This document shows, in pieces, positions 1 to 8,040 of a DNA stretch of 64,000 nucleotides. This DNA comes from Photobacterium indicum (GTDB taxonomy: Bacteria; Pseudomonadota; Gammaproteobacteria; Enterobacterales; Vibrionaceae): NCBI RefSeq assembly GCF_003026215.1, contig NZ_PYOC01000006.1, positions 62,001 to 126,000 on the forward strand, given 5' to 3'. The notes beneath the pieces were generated by a model. It made no database searches, had not been told where the DNA came from, and was given only the letters and a program-made list of their open reading frames with translations. Every line of letters starts with the position of its first letter. Position 1 is the first letter of the stretch. Both the position numbers and the translations under genes were made by a program.

Positions 1-45
1 TATTGCGATCATCACAAGTCCTTGTTTTTGAGAAGAAGTGAACAT
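1..45 (-). CDS. N-terminus of an unidentified gene, cut by the window edge
   Basis: The minus strand reads ATG from position 45, giving MFTSSQKQGLVMIAI before the window ends. An AAGGAG Shine-Dalgarno sequence lies 7 bases before the ATG (complement of 53-58), which is the main reason to believe it. The hydrophobic turn after residue 9 could be the start of a membrane segment or signal anchor. In E. coli the neighbourhood of yhhN holds zntA, tusA and yhhQ, but 15 residues are too few to match any of them. Confidence 0.45.
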   Translation of the reverse strand, partial: MFTSSQKQGLVMIAI

Positions 46-891
46 AGTAAGTCTCCTTGGTTAGCTGCTGTATTCATCTTGATAAAGAGAATAGCATCTT
101 TTTTGGTGCTTAGGCAAGCTCAGGTTGACTTTTTGTGTAAAAAAGTGGTTTTAACTGAGGTTAATTGTCCATTTTGGCTCCTATAAACTGTATTTTTTAG
201 TGTGTTCTTAATTTGAACGATTTGTTTTTTTGTTGCTGAGTTATCGCGTAACCTGTTGATTTTAATTGCTAATGTGATGGCGATTAATATTGCTTTTCGT
301 CATGATAAAATTAACTATTTATTTATTGGATCATTATTGGGCTGGGGGTTGCTAGGTATCTTTTAGGTGGGTCGGTATTTTTTAAAGATGACATAATGAG
401 ATTTGTATTATATAAAACATGCAATAAACCACTGTTTTATTTCAGATTGTTGAATTTAATAGCATGGTATAAAACGATGAGGCATGTTTGGTAGGTCTGG
501 CTTTGGTTCGGGTGTTTATATTGGTCGTTATGATTTTAAGTGGTTGATTTTAATTGCTTATTGTTTTCGTTATTATCATTCATGTAAGGTGGTTTAAGGC
601 TGGTTTTTCATTGGAAGTCATACTAAATGATGAGGATTTTCACGAGTGGGGATCACCAATGCTTATTTTGGTAGGTTATCCAATAAGCATGCGTGGTTTA
701 TGGGGTAGTTTACGCATTCGATGAGTATTTAGTGTCTGTTTAATGTCAGGGATATAAATATGCAGCTGGAGGTGGATATGGCTAAAATTCATGATGGTTT
801 TTCTAGCGGGATCTAGTTATGAAGGTTTTAAGCTAGACAATTGCGGTTGGGTTTCTACACTGTCTCGGCTTATAACTATATCGGTGATGCT
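46..891. other. AT-rich region with no convincing gene
   Basis: About 850 bp of AT-rich DNA. It holds one open frame of about 49 codons (217-366) with a hydrophobic C-terminal part ending LLGWGLLGIF, and another of about 37 codons starting at the ATG near 484. Neither has a good Shine-Dalgarno sequence. The stretch presumably carries the promoters of the two outward-facing genes. It could hold the remains of a decayed membrane-protein gene, but I cannot name one. Confidence 0.4.
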
Positions 892-1515
892 ATGTGGGTT
901 TGGTTAGCCATCTCTCTATCGGGTTTATTACATATTAATGCGGCTTATCATGGGCCCAAATGGCAGTTTTACTTATTCAAGCCATTTACCATGGTGTTGT
1001 TACTGATTGTTGCTTGGCAAACAGGGCTAGGCAGTTTCTATCAACAAGCCATTTTTGGTGGTTTGTTATTCTCTATCATTGGGGATGTGTTGCTAATGCA
1101 ACCCCAAAAGCGTTTTGTTCAGGGGCTCATCAGCTTCTTATTGGCCCATATTGTTTATTCGGTGGCTTTCTGGAGTCAGCTTTCAGGTAGTATCGTGTGG
1201 TGGTTACCCGCCATGTTATTTGCCGGGGGGATTATTGTCTTTCTGTTATTGCTGCCGTCTTTAGGGCGTTTAATCCTACCTGTTGCGGTTTATATCGCGA
1301 TGATCACTCAAATGGCGTGGGCGGCGGGTGAGTTTTGGTTAACGGCTCAATCGACCGTTGGGCTATTGGCACTTGTTGGTGCGCTGATTTTTGTGATATC
1401 TGATATTTTATTGGCAATAGAGCACTTCCGTGGCTCTTTCAAGCATTCTGTCAGTGCGATTATGAGTACATACTTTTTAGCACAATCACTGTTTGTTGCT
1501 TCATTACTGTTGTAA
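892..1515 (+). CDS. yhhN: YhhN family membrane protein (lysoplasmalogenase-like)
   Basis: A 207-aa, very hydrophobic protein with about seven or eight membrane spans. The N-terminus MWVWLAISLSGLL and the following AYHGPKWQFYLFKP match the E. coli YhhN pattern, whose length (208 aa) is almost the same. That match sets the start at the ATG at 892; the open frame runs upstream to a TTG at 841, but the extra 17 residues have no counterpart. Eukaryotic members of the family (TMEM86) hydrolyse the vinyl-ether bond of lysoplasmalogens; the role in this bacterium is unknown. A terminator follows. Confidence 0.8.
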   Translation: MWVWLAISLSGLLHINAAYHGPKWQFYLFKPFTMVLLLIVAWQTGLGSFYQQAIFGGLLFSIIGDVLLMQPQKRFVQGLISFLLAHIVYSVAFWSQLSGSIVWWLPAMLFAGGIIVFLLLLPSLGRLILPVAVYIAMITQMAWAAGEFWLTAQSTVGLLALVGALIFVISDILLAIEHFRGSFKHSVSAIMSTYFLAQSLFVASLLL

Positions 1516-1532
1516 ATTATCTAACTTTTATT

Positions 1533-1558
1533 AAACCGCTGTTATCAGCGGTTTTTTT
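1533..1558 (+). terminator. Rho-independent terminator after the YhhN gene
   Basis: Stem AACCGCTG / CAGCGGTT with a TTAT loop, followed by a run of seven or eight T. Confidence 0.85.
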
Positions 1559-1620
1559 ATACCTAAAATAAAAGAAAGAAGAATACTCAATGCTCGGTCT
1601 ATTGAGGTAACTTGGGTATA
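1559..1620. repeat. Short repeat with TATACCtAA / TTGGGTATA ends
   Basis: A 62-bp stretch that starts TATACCTAA and ends TTGAGGTAACTTGGGTATA. The right end is nearly identical to the right end of the 266-bp element at 58804-59069 (CTTGAGGTAGCTTGGGTATA). I read it as a shortened or internally deleted copy of the same family. Its right end directly abuts the GAGGAG ribosome site of the next gene. Confidence 0.55.
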
Positions 1621-1631
1621 GAGGAGCAATC

Positions 1632-1943
1632 ATGTCGAAGCAATGGATTCAAGTGTACAGTGCGGCCAATAACCTAGAAGCGCACAGTTTAAAAGGGATG
1701 CTAGAGAGTGCATGTATCGCTGTTAGGCTTACTGGTGAGAGTCTAGGTTCAGCAGTGGGGGAATTACCTACTAATGCCGTTGAAGTCGGCTTATGGGTTG
1801 AACCAGAGTACACTGCTCTGGCGGGTCGCCTACTGCAAGATTATGAGCAGGCTGAATACCGTGATTGGATCTGTACGCAGTGTAATGAGACAAATGAAGG
1901 TCAGTTTGAAATATGTTGGCAGTGTGGGTGTGAAAAGCCGTAA
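1632..1943 (+). CDS. DUF2007-type protein with C-terminal zinc ribbon
   Basis: A 103-aa cytosolic protein. Residues 1-70 look like the DUF2007 fold (putative signal-transducing protein; WIQVYSAANNLEAHSLKGML at the start), seen in small bacterial proteins with a PII-like ferredoxin fold. Residues 80-99 carry CTQCNETN...CWQCG, two CxxC pairs that should form a zinc ribbon. The start is fixed by GAGGAG 6 bases before the ATG. The function is unknown; the zinc ribbon suggests protein or nucleic-acid binding. Confidence 0.75.
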   Translation: MSKQWIQVYSAANNLEAHSLKGMLESACIAVRLTGESLGSAVGELPTNAVEVGLWVEPEYTALAGRLLQDYEQAEYRDWICTQCNETNEGQFEICWQCGCEKP

Positions 1944-2064
1944 TAGTATAGATAGAAGCCAAACCATAACATGTACTTTAAATGCACTTATTTGTTTTGC
2001 ATCAAATCAAAAAAAAATCAGCATGGTTTAATGGTTTAATACCCATAACGTAAAGAGTGTAATC

Positions 2065-2307
2065 ATGAACCAATCTATTCACGCCCATACGGTACTTAAT
2101 TTGTTGCTTGCAGAAGATGCAGAATACACCCTTGCTTCACTTAAGCATGCTGTTGAAGCTGAGTATGGTGAAGGTGTACGCTTTTATACTTGTAGCCAAC
2201 AAGACTTAACATTTGATGCGTTGCTGTCATTTTTGCTCGATCGTCAGAAAGTGGTACTTCAGGGTGACATGATTACAGCGAACCGTGAGCGCATGTGTAG
2301 CCATTAA
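2065..2307 (+). CDS. yecH: YecH family (DUF2492) putative metal-binding protein
   Basis: An 80-aa protein matching E. coli YecH in layout: SIHAHTVL near the N-terminus, a central GEGVRFYTCS, and a C-terminal ERMCSH. The conserved His and Cys residues (H6, H8, C38, C78, H80) are the reason the family is called metal-binding. The length equals the E. coli protein (about 79 aa). No function has been established that I know of. It stands alone between a DUF2007 gene and the YhgN transporter gene. Confidence 0.75.
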   Translation: MNQSIHAHTVLNLLLAEDAEYTLASLKHAVEAEYGEGVRFYTCSQQDLTFDALLSFLLDRQKVVLQGDMITANRERMCSH

Positions 2308-2343
2308 TGACGGCTCGAAAAATATAACGATTATATTGTAAAT

Positions 2344-2375
2344 AAGGTGGTGGTTTCTATCGTCACCTTTTTGTT
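2344..2375 (+). terminator. Possible weak terminator after yecH
   Basis: AAGGTG ... CACCTT with an 11-14 base loop, followed by TTTTTGTT. The stem is short. Confidence 0.4.
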
Positions 2376-2473
2376 CATTTGTTATACTCCGCCTTTCTTA
2401 ATTCAGCTGTTCAGCTGATTATGTATCTACTTCGAAATAATCTTACGATTTATCTCTGATTGAGGTTCACCCT

Positions 2474-3067
2474 GTGGAAATAATGTCTGCAGCGGTCATG
2501 TTATTTTTAATCATGGATCCGCTGGGTAATTTGCCGGTAATGTTGTCGATCCTGCGACATATCGAGCCGAAACGTCGCCGTATTATTATGGTACGTGAAT
2601 TGTGCTTTGCACTGATCATTCTGTTGCTGTTTTTATTTGGCGGTAAACAGATGTTGGCATTTTTACATGTCTCGACAGAAACCGTTAGTATCTCTGGTGG
2701 TATCATACTGTTTTTGATTGCGATAAAAATGATCTTTCCACAACCTGGTGGAGTAACAGGGTTAGCAGCAGGTGAAGAACCATTTTTAGTGCCAATGGCG
2801 ATCCCGATGATTGCTGGGCCTTCTGTTTTAGCTTCTTTATTGCTGTTGTCGAATCAAGATCCAACTCGAATGTGGGATTGGGTGCTAGCTGTCTTATTGG
2901 CTTGGGGGGGATCGTTTGTAATCTTGATGTTCCACGAAGTCTTTAATCGCTTATTGGGCGAGAAGGGCTTAAAAGCCGTTGAAAGGCTAATGGGGTTATT
3001 ACTGGTGATGATTTCAGTGCAGATGTTCTTAGATGGTATACGCGCCTATTTATCTATTGGTTTGTAG
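2474..3067 (+). CDS. yhgN: YhgN-type membrane protein of the MarC/NAAT family
   Basis: A 197-aa inner-membrane protein with about six transmembrane segments. The sequence follows E. coli YhgN closely: ISAAV/MSAAV then LIMDPLGNLPVM, EPKRRRIIMVREL, ETVSISGGIILFLIAIKMIFP, and AGEEPFLVPMAIPMIAGPS. The family was named for amino-acid transport (NAAT) and MarC for multiple antibiotic resistance, but the substrate of YhgN is not settled. Translation most likely starts at the GTG at 2474 (third codon before an in-frame ATG at 2483), because this reproduces the known N-terminus. Converges on the DUF1145 gene across a strong shared terminator. Confidence 0.85.
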   Translation: MEIMSAAVMLFLIMDPLGNLPVMLSILRHIEPKRRRIIMVRELCFALIILLLFLFGGKQMLAFLHVSTETVSISGGIILFLIAIKMIFPQPGGVTGLAAGEEPFLVPMAIPMIAGPSVLASLLLLSNQDPTRMWDWVLAVLLAWGGSFVILMFHEVFNRLLGEKGLKAVERLMGLLLVMISVQMFLDGIRAYLSIGL

Positions 3068-3133
3068 TTATGGCGGGCTTGTAGCCATAGCGGGTTCGTA
3101 TTGAATTGGAATTTGTAAAATCAGCTAATTGTG

Positions 3134-3173
3134 AAATGGGCAAGTATCGGTATTTGATACTTGCCCATTTTTT
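3134..3173. terminator. Bidirectional terminator between yhgN and the DUF1145 gene
   Basis: A perfect 15-bp inverted repeat (3134-3148 with 3156-3170; core GGGCAAGTATC) with a 7-base loop, A-run on one side and T-run on the other. The stop codon of the minus-strand gene at 3172-3174 overlaps its edge. Confidence 0.9.
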
Positions 3174-3438
3174 ACATCATATGTTTACGACGGATATCGA
3201 GCAGTGCAAAAATCCCGAAAATTAAAATCGACCACATTTCCCATTTTGACATATTAATTTTATCGCCAAATGCGCCGATAAAAATGAGCATTTGCAAACC
3301 ATGCATCATGAAGAGGAACCCTGCCATGATGTAGAGTGCCATCGCTGCAACACCCGGAAACGGGGAGAAAATATTGATAATTAGTATTAGCCAAACAAAA
3401 CCGATAGCGGCTTTAGCTAATGCAATGAGTGCTTTCAT
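3172..3438 (-). CDS. DUF1145 family membrane protein (YhhL-like)
   Basis: An 88-aa protein with two or three membrane spans (about residues 5-25, 30-55 and 68-82). It resembles E. coli YhhL (DUF1145), which likewise lies directly downstream of rsmD. Its ATG overlaps the rsmD stop by 4 bases, so the two genes are translationally coupled. The function is unknown. Confidence 0.75.
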   Translation of the reverse strand: MKALIALAKAAIGFVWLILIINIFSPFPGVAAMALYIMAGFLFMMHGLQMLIFIGAFGDKINMSKWEMWSILIFGIFALLDIRRKHMM

Positions 3439-4040
3439 ACTTTCTCTCTTTCAAATAGACGATAACAGACTTGGCCTGCTATCTTTTCGCGATGTAAACG
3501 CCAGTGTGAAGGCGTTACTATCTCACCCAGTTCTTTCTCCGCTTCAATATAAATCATTGCATGGGGAGTGAGCCAGTTATTGGCTTCCAATAGATCGATA
3601 ACATTTTGTATCAAATCTTTACGAAAGGGTGGATCGATAAACACTAAATCATGAGGCGTGCCTGTTTGCGCTAAATATTTTAGACTATCAGTGTTTAGAA
3701 CGTTGGCATTGGTGGCACCAAGAGTTGTTAAATTCTGTTGGAGTTGATTTGCAGCTTTTTTGTCTAATTCAAGCATAGTGATGCTTTCGGCACCACGAGA
3801 CAAAGCTTCAAAACTTAAACCACCACTACCAGTAAACAGATCAAGGCATTTAGCTTGATAAATGTCTTGAGCTAACCAGTTGAAAACAGTTTCCTTTACG
3901 CGATCAGTGGTGGGTCTTAAACCTTCAACGTCGTGGACCGGTAATTTACGTCCGCGCCACTGCCCACTGATGATTCTAACGAACCCATCTCGGCGATTAT
4001 TTGGCATATTTCGGCCTGTTTGCTGCTTGTGTCTCGTCAT
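3435..4040 (-). CDS. rsmD: 16S rRNA (guanine-966-N2)-methyltransferase RsmD
   Basis: SAM-dependent enzyme that methylates G966 of 16S rRNA in the assembled 30S subunit. Using the ATG at 4040 the protein has 201 aa, close to the 198 aa of E. coli. Visible motifs: RIISGQWRGRKLPV near residue 22, LRPTTDRVKETVFNWLAQ at 41-58, SAM motif I LDLFTGSGGL (66-75), and the amino-methyltransferase motif DPPF (136-139). The frame stays open to an ATG at 4094, and an ATG at 4007 has the better SD (AGG), so the start is uncertain within these three. Divergent from ftsY. Confidence 0.9.
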   Translation of the reverse strand: MTRHKQQTGRNMPNNRRDGFVRIISGQWRGRKLPVHDVEGLRPTTDRVKETVFNWLAQDIYQAKCLDLFTGSGGLSFEALSRGAESITMLELDKKAANQLQQNLTTLGATNANVLNTDSLKYLAQTGTPHDLVFIDPPFRKDLIQNVIDLLEANNWLTPHAMIYIEAEKELGEIVTPSHWRLHREKIAGQVCYRLFEREKV

Positions 4041-4124
4041 AGATTTTTTTGACCGTTTAGAAAATGATAGTATACACCTGTTTTTAGACTGCAAATTGTA
4101 CCAATCAAGGGCTAGGATTTGCCA

Positions 4125-5438
4125 ATGGCAGAGAAAAAGAAACGCGGATTATTTTCGTGGCTGGGTTTTGGATCTGAAGAGAAGACCGAGCAAACCGAAC
4201 AAACGATAGAAAATCAAACCAATGAGGTGGATGTTGATTCACTGCAATCAACAGACGATAAGGAGAATAAAGAGGCTGTAGTTCAGCAAGAAGCTGATGC
4301 GCTTGCACAAGCGAAAGCCGATGAAGAAGCTGAGGCACTCGCAATTGCCAAAGCCGCGGAAGAAGAAGCACTTGCTGTAGCGAAAGCGGCAGAAGAAGCA
4401 GAAGCTTTAGCGGTGATAAAAGCGGAAGAAGTAGAGGCGGCTGCTAAGGCAGAAGCTGAAGCGCAAGCAGCAAAAGCGGCTGAAGTGATCATTCACGAGC
4501 AAGAAAAGCCGCAATCTGATGGATTTTTTGCTCGCTTAATGCGTGGTCTAAAGAAAACCAAAATCAATTTTGGTTCAGGTTTCTTTGGTCTCTTCAGCGG
4601 TAAAAAAATCGATGATGAATTATTTGAAGAGCTAGAAGAGCAACTTCTTATTGCCGATGTAGGTATGGATACTACGTTAAAAATCATCGAGAACCTGACA
4701 GACAAAGCTAACCGTAAGGAACTTAAAGACGGTGAAGCACTCTATGGTTTACTCAAAGAAGAATTAGCCGACATGCTGTCAACGGTTGAGCAGCCGCTGA
4801 TTGTTGATACCACCAAAAAGCCATTTGTTATTTTAATGGTGGGTGTCAATGGTGTGGGTAAAACCACAACAATAGGTAAGCTAGCGAAGCAATTTCAGAG
4901 TGAAGGTAAATCTGTCATGTTGGCGGCGGGCGATACATTCCGTGCAGCAGCTGTTGAGCAGCTTCAAGTCTGGGGTGAGCGTAATGGCGTCCCTGTTGTG
5001 GCTCAGCATACTGGTGCCGATAGTGCATCTGTGATTTTTGATGCGATAGAATCAGCAAAAGCACGTAACGTTGATGTGGTTATTGCCGATACTGCGGGTC
5101 GATTGCAGAACAAAGGTCACCTAATGGAAGAATTACGCAAAATTGTACGCGTAATGAAGAAGGTTGACCCGGCTGCACCGCATGAAATTATGCTTACCGT
5201 TGATGCTGGAACTGGTCAAAATGCGATCAGTCAGGCTAAATTGTTTAGTGAAGTGGCACCAGTATCAGGTATTACGATCTCTAAGCTTGATGGAACGGCA
5301 AAAGGTGGTGTGATCTTTGCCATTGCCGATCAATTCAATATCCCTATTCGCTATATCGGCATTGGTGAAGGTATTGATGATCTGCGTCCTTTTGTGGCAG
5401 ATGAGTTTATTGAAGCACTATTTAGTGACGAGGAATAA
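4125..5438 (+). CDS. ftsY: Signal recognition particle receptor FtsY
   Basis: GTPase that docks SRP-ribosome complexes at the inner membrane. 437 aa from the ATG at 4125; AGGA lies 8 bases upstream and MAEKKKRGLFSWLGFG matches the membrane-binding N-terminus of E. coli FtsY. Residues about 50-120 form the acidic, Ala/Glu-rich A domain, here built from degenerate repeats of the type ALAxAKAAEEA. The NG domain follows: G1 GVNGVGKTTT (240-249), DTAGR (322-326), SKLDG (386-390, where TKLD is usual) and a C-terminal GEGIDDLRPF. A TTG at 4119 is a less likely start. First gene of ftsY-ftsE-ftsX. Confidence 0.97.
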   Translation: MAEKKKRGLFSWLGFGSEEKTEQTEQTIENQTNEVDVDSLQSTDDKENKEAVVQQEADALAQAKADEEAEALAIAKAAEEEALAVAKAAEEAEALAVIKAEEVEAAAKAEAEAQAAKAAEVIIHEQEKPQSDGFFARLMRGLKKTKINFGSGFFGLFSGKKIDDELFEELEEQLLIADVGMDTTLKIIENLTDKANRKELKDGEALYGLLKEELADMLSTVEQPLIVDTTKKPFVILMVGVNGVGKTTTIGKLAKQFQSEGKSVMLAAGDTFRAAAVEQLQVWGERNGVPVVAQHTGADSASVIFDAIESAKARNVDVVIADTAGRLQNKGHLMEELRKIVRVMKKVDPAAPHEIMLTVDAGTGQNAISQAKLFSEVAPVSGITISKLDGTAKGGVIFAIADQFNIPIRYIGIGEGIDDLRPFVADEFIEALFSDEE

Positions 5439-5441
5439 CGT

Positions 5442-6110
5442 GTGATTCGATTTCAGCAGGTAAGTAAAGCCTATCGTGGCGGTAGCCAAGCGCTACAAAA
5501 AGTAGATTTTCATCTGCGGTCCGCAGATATGGCTTTTTTAACTGGTCATTCTGGAGCAGGCAAAAGCACCCTGCTGAAATTGATTTGTGCCATAGAGCGA
5601 CCAAGTGATGGTCATATCTTTTTTAATGGTCACGAAACAACACGTATCGACAATAAGCAGATACCATTTTTACGTCGTAATATTGGTATCATTTTTCAAG
5701 ACCACAAATTATTGATGGACAGCAGTGTCTACGATAACGTTGCTTTACCTTTGCGGGTAGAGCAAGTGTCTGAAAATGATGTTAAACGCCGTGTATCAGC
5801 AGCCCTAGATAAAGTGGGGCTGCTTGATAAAGCGCGTTGTTTACCGATTCAATTATCCGGTGGTGAACAGCAACGAGTAGGCATTGCTCGGGCTGTGGTT
5901 AACAAGCCCATGTTGCTATTAGCAGATGAACCTACGGGTAATTTAGATGCCGAATTATCACAACAGGTAATGCGTTTATTTGAAGAATTTAATCGCGTTG
6001 GTGTGTGTGTATTGATGGCGACACACGATACGTCGTTATTATCGACACATAATTATCGTCGATTAGATTTACACCAAGGACATTTAAGGGAGCTTGCTCG
6101 TGGCGCGTAA
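5442..6110 (+). CDS. ftsE: Cell division ATP-binding protein FtsE
   Basis: ABC-type ATPase that works with FtsX at the septum to control peptidoglycan hydrolase activation. 222 aa. Walker [10 protein letters not shown] (35-43), signature LSGGEQQR (138-145), Walker [10 protein letters not shown] (158-166) and the switch ATHD (193-196) are all intact. Starts at GTG 5442 with GAGGA 5-6 bases upstream, 3 bases after the ftsY stop; the product begins [14 protein letters not shown] as in E. coli. Its 3' end overlaps ftsX. Confidence 0.97.
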   Translation: MIRFQQVSKAYRGGSQALQKVDFHLRSADMAFLTGHSGAGKSTLLKLICAIERPSDGHIFFNGHETTRIDNKQIPFLRRNIGIIFQDHKLLMDSSVYDNVALPLRVEQVSENDVKRRVSAALDKVGLLDKARCLPIQLSGGEQQRVGIARAVVNKPMLLLADEPTGNLDAELSQQVMRLFEEFNRVGVCVLMATHDTSLLSTHNYRRLDLHQGHLRELARGA

Positions 6111-7026
6111 ACAAACTGGCTTTTTTGCGATTCATAAACAGCAGTGTTTTGAAGCTCTGAATGATCTTTTTAAGCGTCCGTTAGGTAATATCTTAACACT
6201 CGCGGTCTTAGCGTTTGCCTTAACGTTACCTTCAACGTTTTATTTATTAGCGAAAAACGTCACCTTGGTGGCACAGGCTTGGCAAAACCCGACACAACTT
6301 ACGTTGTATTTAGATAATAATGCTTCAGAGCAAGTCGGCGCTGATTTTTCTGAGCAGTTACAATCGTGGCCTGAAATCGAAGCTGTGACGTATATTTCAC
6401 CCGATAAAGGCCTTGAAGATTTCAGAGAGCATGCGGGTTTTGAGCAAGCACTCAGTTTGCTGGATGAAAATCCATTACCTGCGGTCATTATTGTGCGCCC
6501 AGCACCGGATTGGCAGAATAATGAACAAGCAGCACAACTCGCTACTAAAATTCGCACAGAGCCTACGGTTGATGAAGTGCGATTAGACAGTGACTGGCTA
6601 CAACGGTTAGCTGCAATTCAGGATCTATCTGTTACCTTGGCGTTACTGATGTCTGGGTTAATGCTGTTTGCGGTCTTTTTAATTGTGGGTAACACCCTAC
6701 GTCTTCAAGTGTTGAATCAGAAAGATAGAATTCAAGTGATGAAGATGGTGGGAGCGACAGATAGCTTTATTCTGCGACCTTACTTATATGTAGGTGTTTG
6801 GTACGGTTTAATTGGGGCCGTTATTGCGTGGGTGCTCACGACAATTGTGACTATACTTCTTGACAGTGCCGTTGAAAAACTCGCGATGTTATACGACAGT
6901 AATTTTCGTTTAGTGGGTTTAAGTTGGGATGAAAGCCTGATTTTAATGATGACTGCGGCCTTCCTTGGATTACTTGCAGCTCGCTTTTCTGCGGGGCGTC
7001 ATTTGAAAGAAATTGAACCTATCTGA
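6100..7026 (+). CDS. ftsX: Cell division protein FtsX
   Basis: Integral membrane partner of FtsE. 308 aa from the GTG at 6100, which has GGGAG 7 bases upstream; a TTG at 6094 is too close to that site. One membrane span near residues 32-52, a periplasmic domain of about 110 residues that in other bacteria contacts EnvC-type activators, and three C-terminal spans (about 175-200, 225-250, 275-295). Overlaps the end of ftsE by 11 bases. Upstream of rpoH, as in E. coli. Confidence 0.95.
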   Translation: MARKQTGFFAIHKQQCFEALNDLFKRPLGNILTLAVLAFALTLPSTFYLLAKNVTLVAQAWQNPTQLTLYLDNNASEQVGADFSEQLQSWPEIEAVTYISPDKGLEDFREHAGFEQALSLLDENPLPAVIIVRPAPDWQNNEQAAQLATKIRTEPTVDEVRLDSDWLQRLAAIQDLSVTLALLMSGLMLFAVFLIVGNTLRLQVLNQKDRIQVMKMVGATDSFILRPYLYVGVWYGLIGAVIAWVLTTIVTILLDSAVEKLAMLYDSNFRLVGLSWDESLILMMTAAFLGLLAARFSAGRHLKEIEPI

Positions 7027-7062
7027 CATTTTTTTGTTAGAAAATGGTGTAAATTACGCGGC

Positions 7063-7077
7063 TCGCTTGCAAAGCGA
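7063..7077. other. Small hairpin in the ftsX-rpoH gap
   Basis: TCGCTT / AAGCGA with a GCA loop, 90 bases before the rpoH start. There is no T-run after it, so it is not a clear terminator; it may be part of the rpoH leader. Confidence 0.4.
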
Positions 7078-7101
7078 CCTATTTTCTTGGCACTATTACA
7101 G

Positions 7102-7138
7102 GTTCAGATAACGTTATAGGTGTTCAGATAACGTTATA
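7102..7138 (+). promoter_or_regulatory. Two direct 17-bp repeats upstream of rpoH
   Basis: GTTCAGATAACGTTATA occurs at 7102-7118 and again, identically, at 7122-7138, a period of exactly 20 bp (about two helical turns). Each copy contains the palindrome TAACGTTA. The repeats end 31 bases before the rpoH start. The arrangement looks like a pair of protein-binding sites or a duplicated promoter element. Confidence 0.6.
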
Positions 7139-7169
7139 TTGGTATAAAAAACACACGAGGTTTATTTGA

Positions 7170-8030
7170 ATGGCAAAAGAGATGTCTTCAATGGCTCTAA
7201 TTTCTGCTGGTAGCTTGGATAGTTATATCCAGACAGTCAATAGACACCCAATGCTTACCGCAGAGCAAGAAAAAGAGTTAGCTGAACGTCTGCATTATGA
7301 TGGCGATATTGAAGCTGCGAAAGGCTTGGTAATGTCACATATGCGCTTTGTTGTACACGTTGCTCGTGGCTATTCCGGTTATGGCTTACCAATAGCTGAC
7401 CTAATACAGGAAGGCAACATCGGCTTGATGAAAGCGGTAAAACGCTTTAACCCTGAAGTAGGGGTTCGCTTGGTGTCTTTCGCTGTACACTGGATTAAAG
7501 CTGAAATACATGAATATGTTTTACGCAATTGGCGCATCGTGAAAGTTGCGACAACCAAAGCGCAGCGTAAACTATTCTTTAATCTACGTAAGTCAAAAAA
7601 GCGTCTGGGTTGGTTTAATAACGCAGAAGTTGAAATGGTTGCAGAACAACTGGGTGTTAATCCATCTGAAGTACGCGAGATGGAATCACGTTTAGCAGCA
7701 CAAGATCCCGCATTTGAACTGCCAAATGAAGATGATGATCGTGATGCCGGCTACACTGCTCCTGTCTATTTTCTTGAAGATAAAGCGTCTGATGTCGCTT
7801 TAAGTTATGAAGAAAATAACTGGGAAAATCATACTAACAACCGTCTATCTAATGCATTAGCAGGATTGGATGAGCGCAGTCAGCACATTGTGCGATCTCG
7901 TTGGTTAGATGATGAAAAGACGACTTTACAAGATTTAGCTAATCACTACGGTATATCTGCCGAAAGGGTTCGCCAGCTTGAGAAAAACGCCATGAAGAAG
8001 CTGAAAGAAGCAGTAGGCGATTTTTACTAG
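7170..8030 (+). CDS. rpoH: Heat-shock sigma factor RpoH (sigma 32)
   Basis: Alternative sigma factor that directs RNA polymerase to heat-shock promoters. 286 aa, the usual length. Core-binding region 2.2 has [19 protein letters not shown] (77-95). The RpoH box QRKLFFNLR (132-140), typical of sigma 32 and linked to control by chaperones and FtsH, is intact. A region-4 helix-turn-helix lies at about 250-275 ([20 protein letters not shown]). CGAGG lies 9-10 bases upstream of the ATG. Own transcription unit behind ftsX with a terminator after it. Confidence 0.97.
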   Translation: MAKEMSSMALISAGSLDSYIQTVNRHPMLTAEQEKELAERLHYDGDIEAAKGLVMSHMRFVVHVARGYSGYGLPIADLIQEGNIGLMKAVKRFNPEVGVRLVSFAVHWIKAEIHEYVLRNWRIVKVATTKAQRKLFFNLRKSKKRLGWFNNAEVEMVAEQLGVNPSEVREMESRLAAQDPAFELPNEDDDRDAGYTAPVYFLEDKASDVALSYEENNWENHTNNRLSNALAGLDERSQHIVRSRWLDDEKTTLQDLANHYGISAERVRQLEKNAMKKLKEAVGDFY

Positions 8031-8040
8031 GATCGACGTG

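Noticed and set aside
4283..4492. Ala/Ser-rich minus-strand frame opposite ftsY
   Set aside because: Shadow of the repetitive Ala/Glu coding of the FtsY acidic domain.
7088..7104. TTGGCAC followed by CAGG as a sigma 54 promoter before rpoH
   Set aside because: The -12 element TTGCA is missing at the required spacing.
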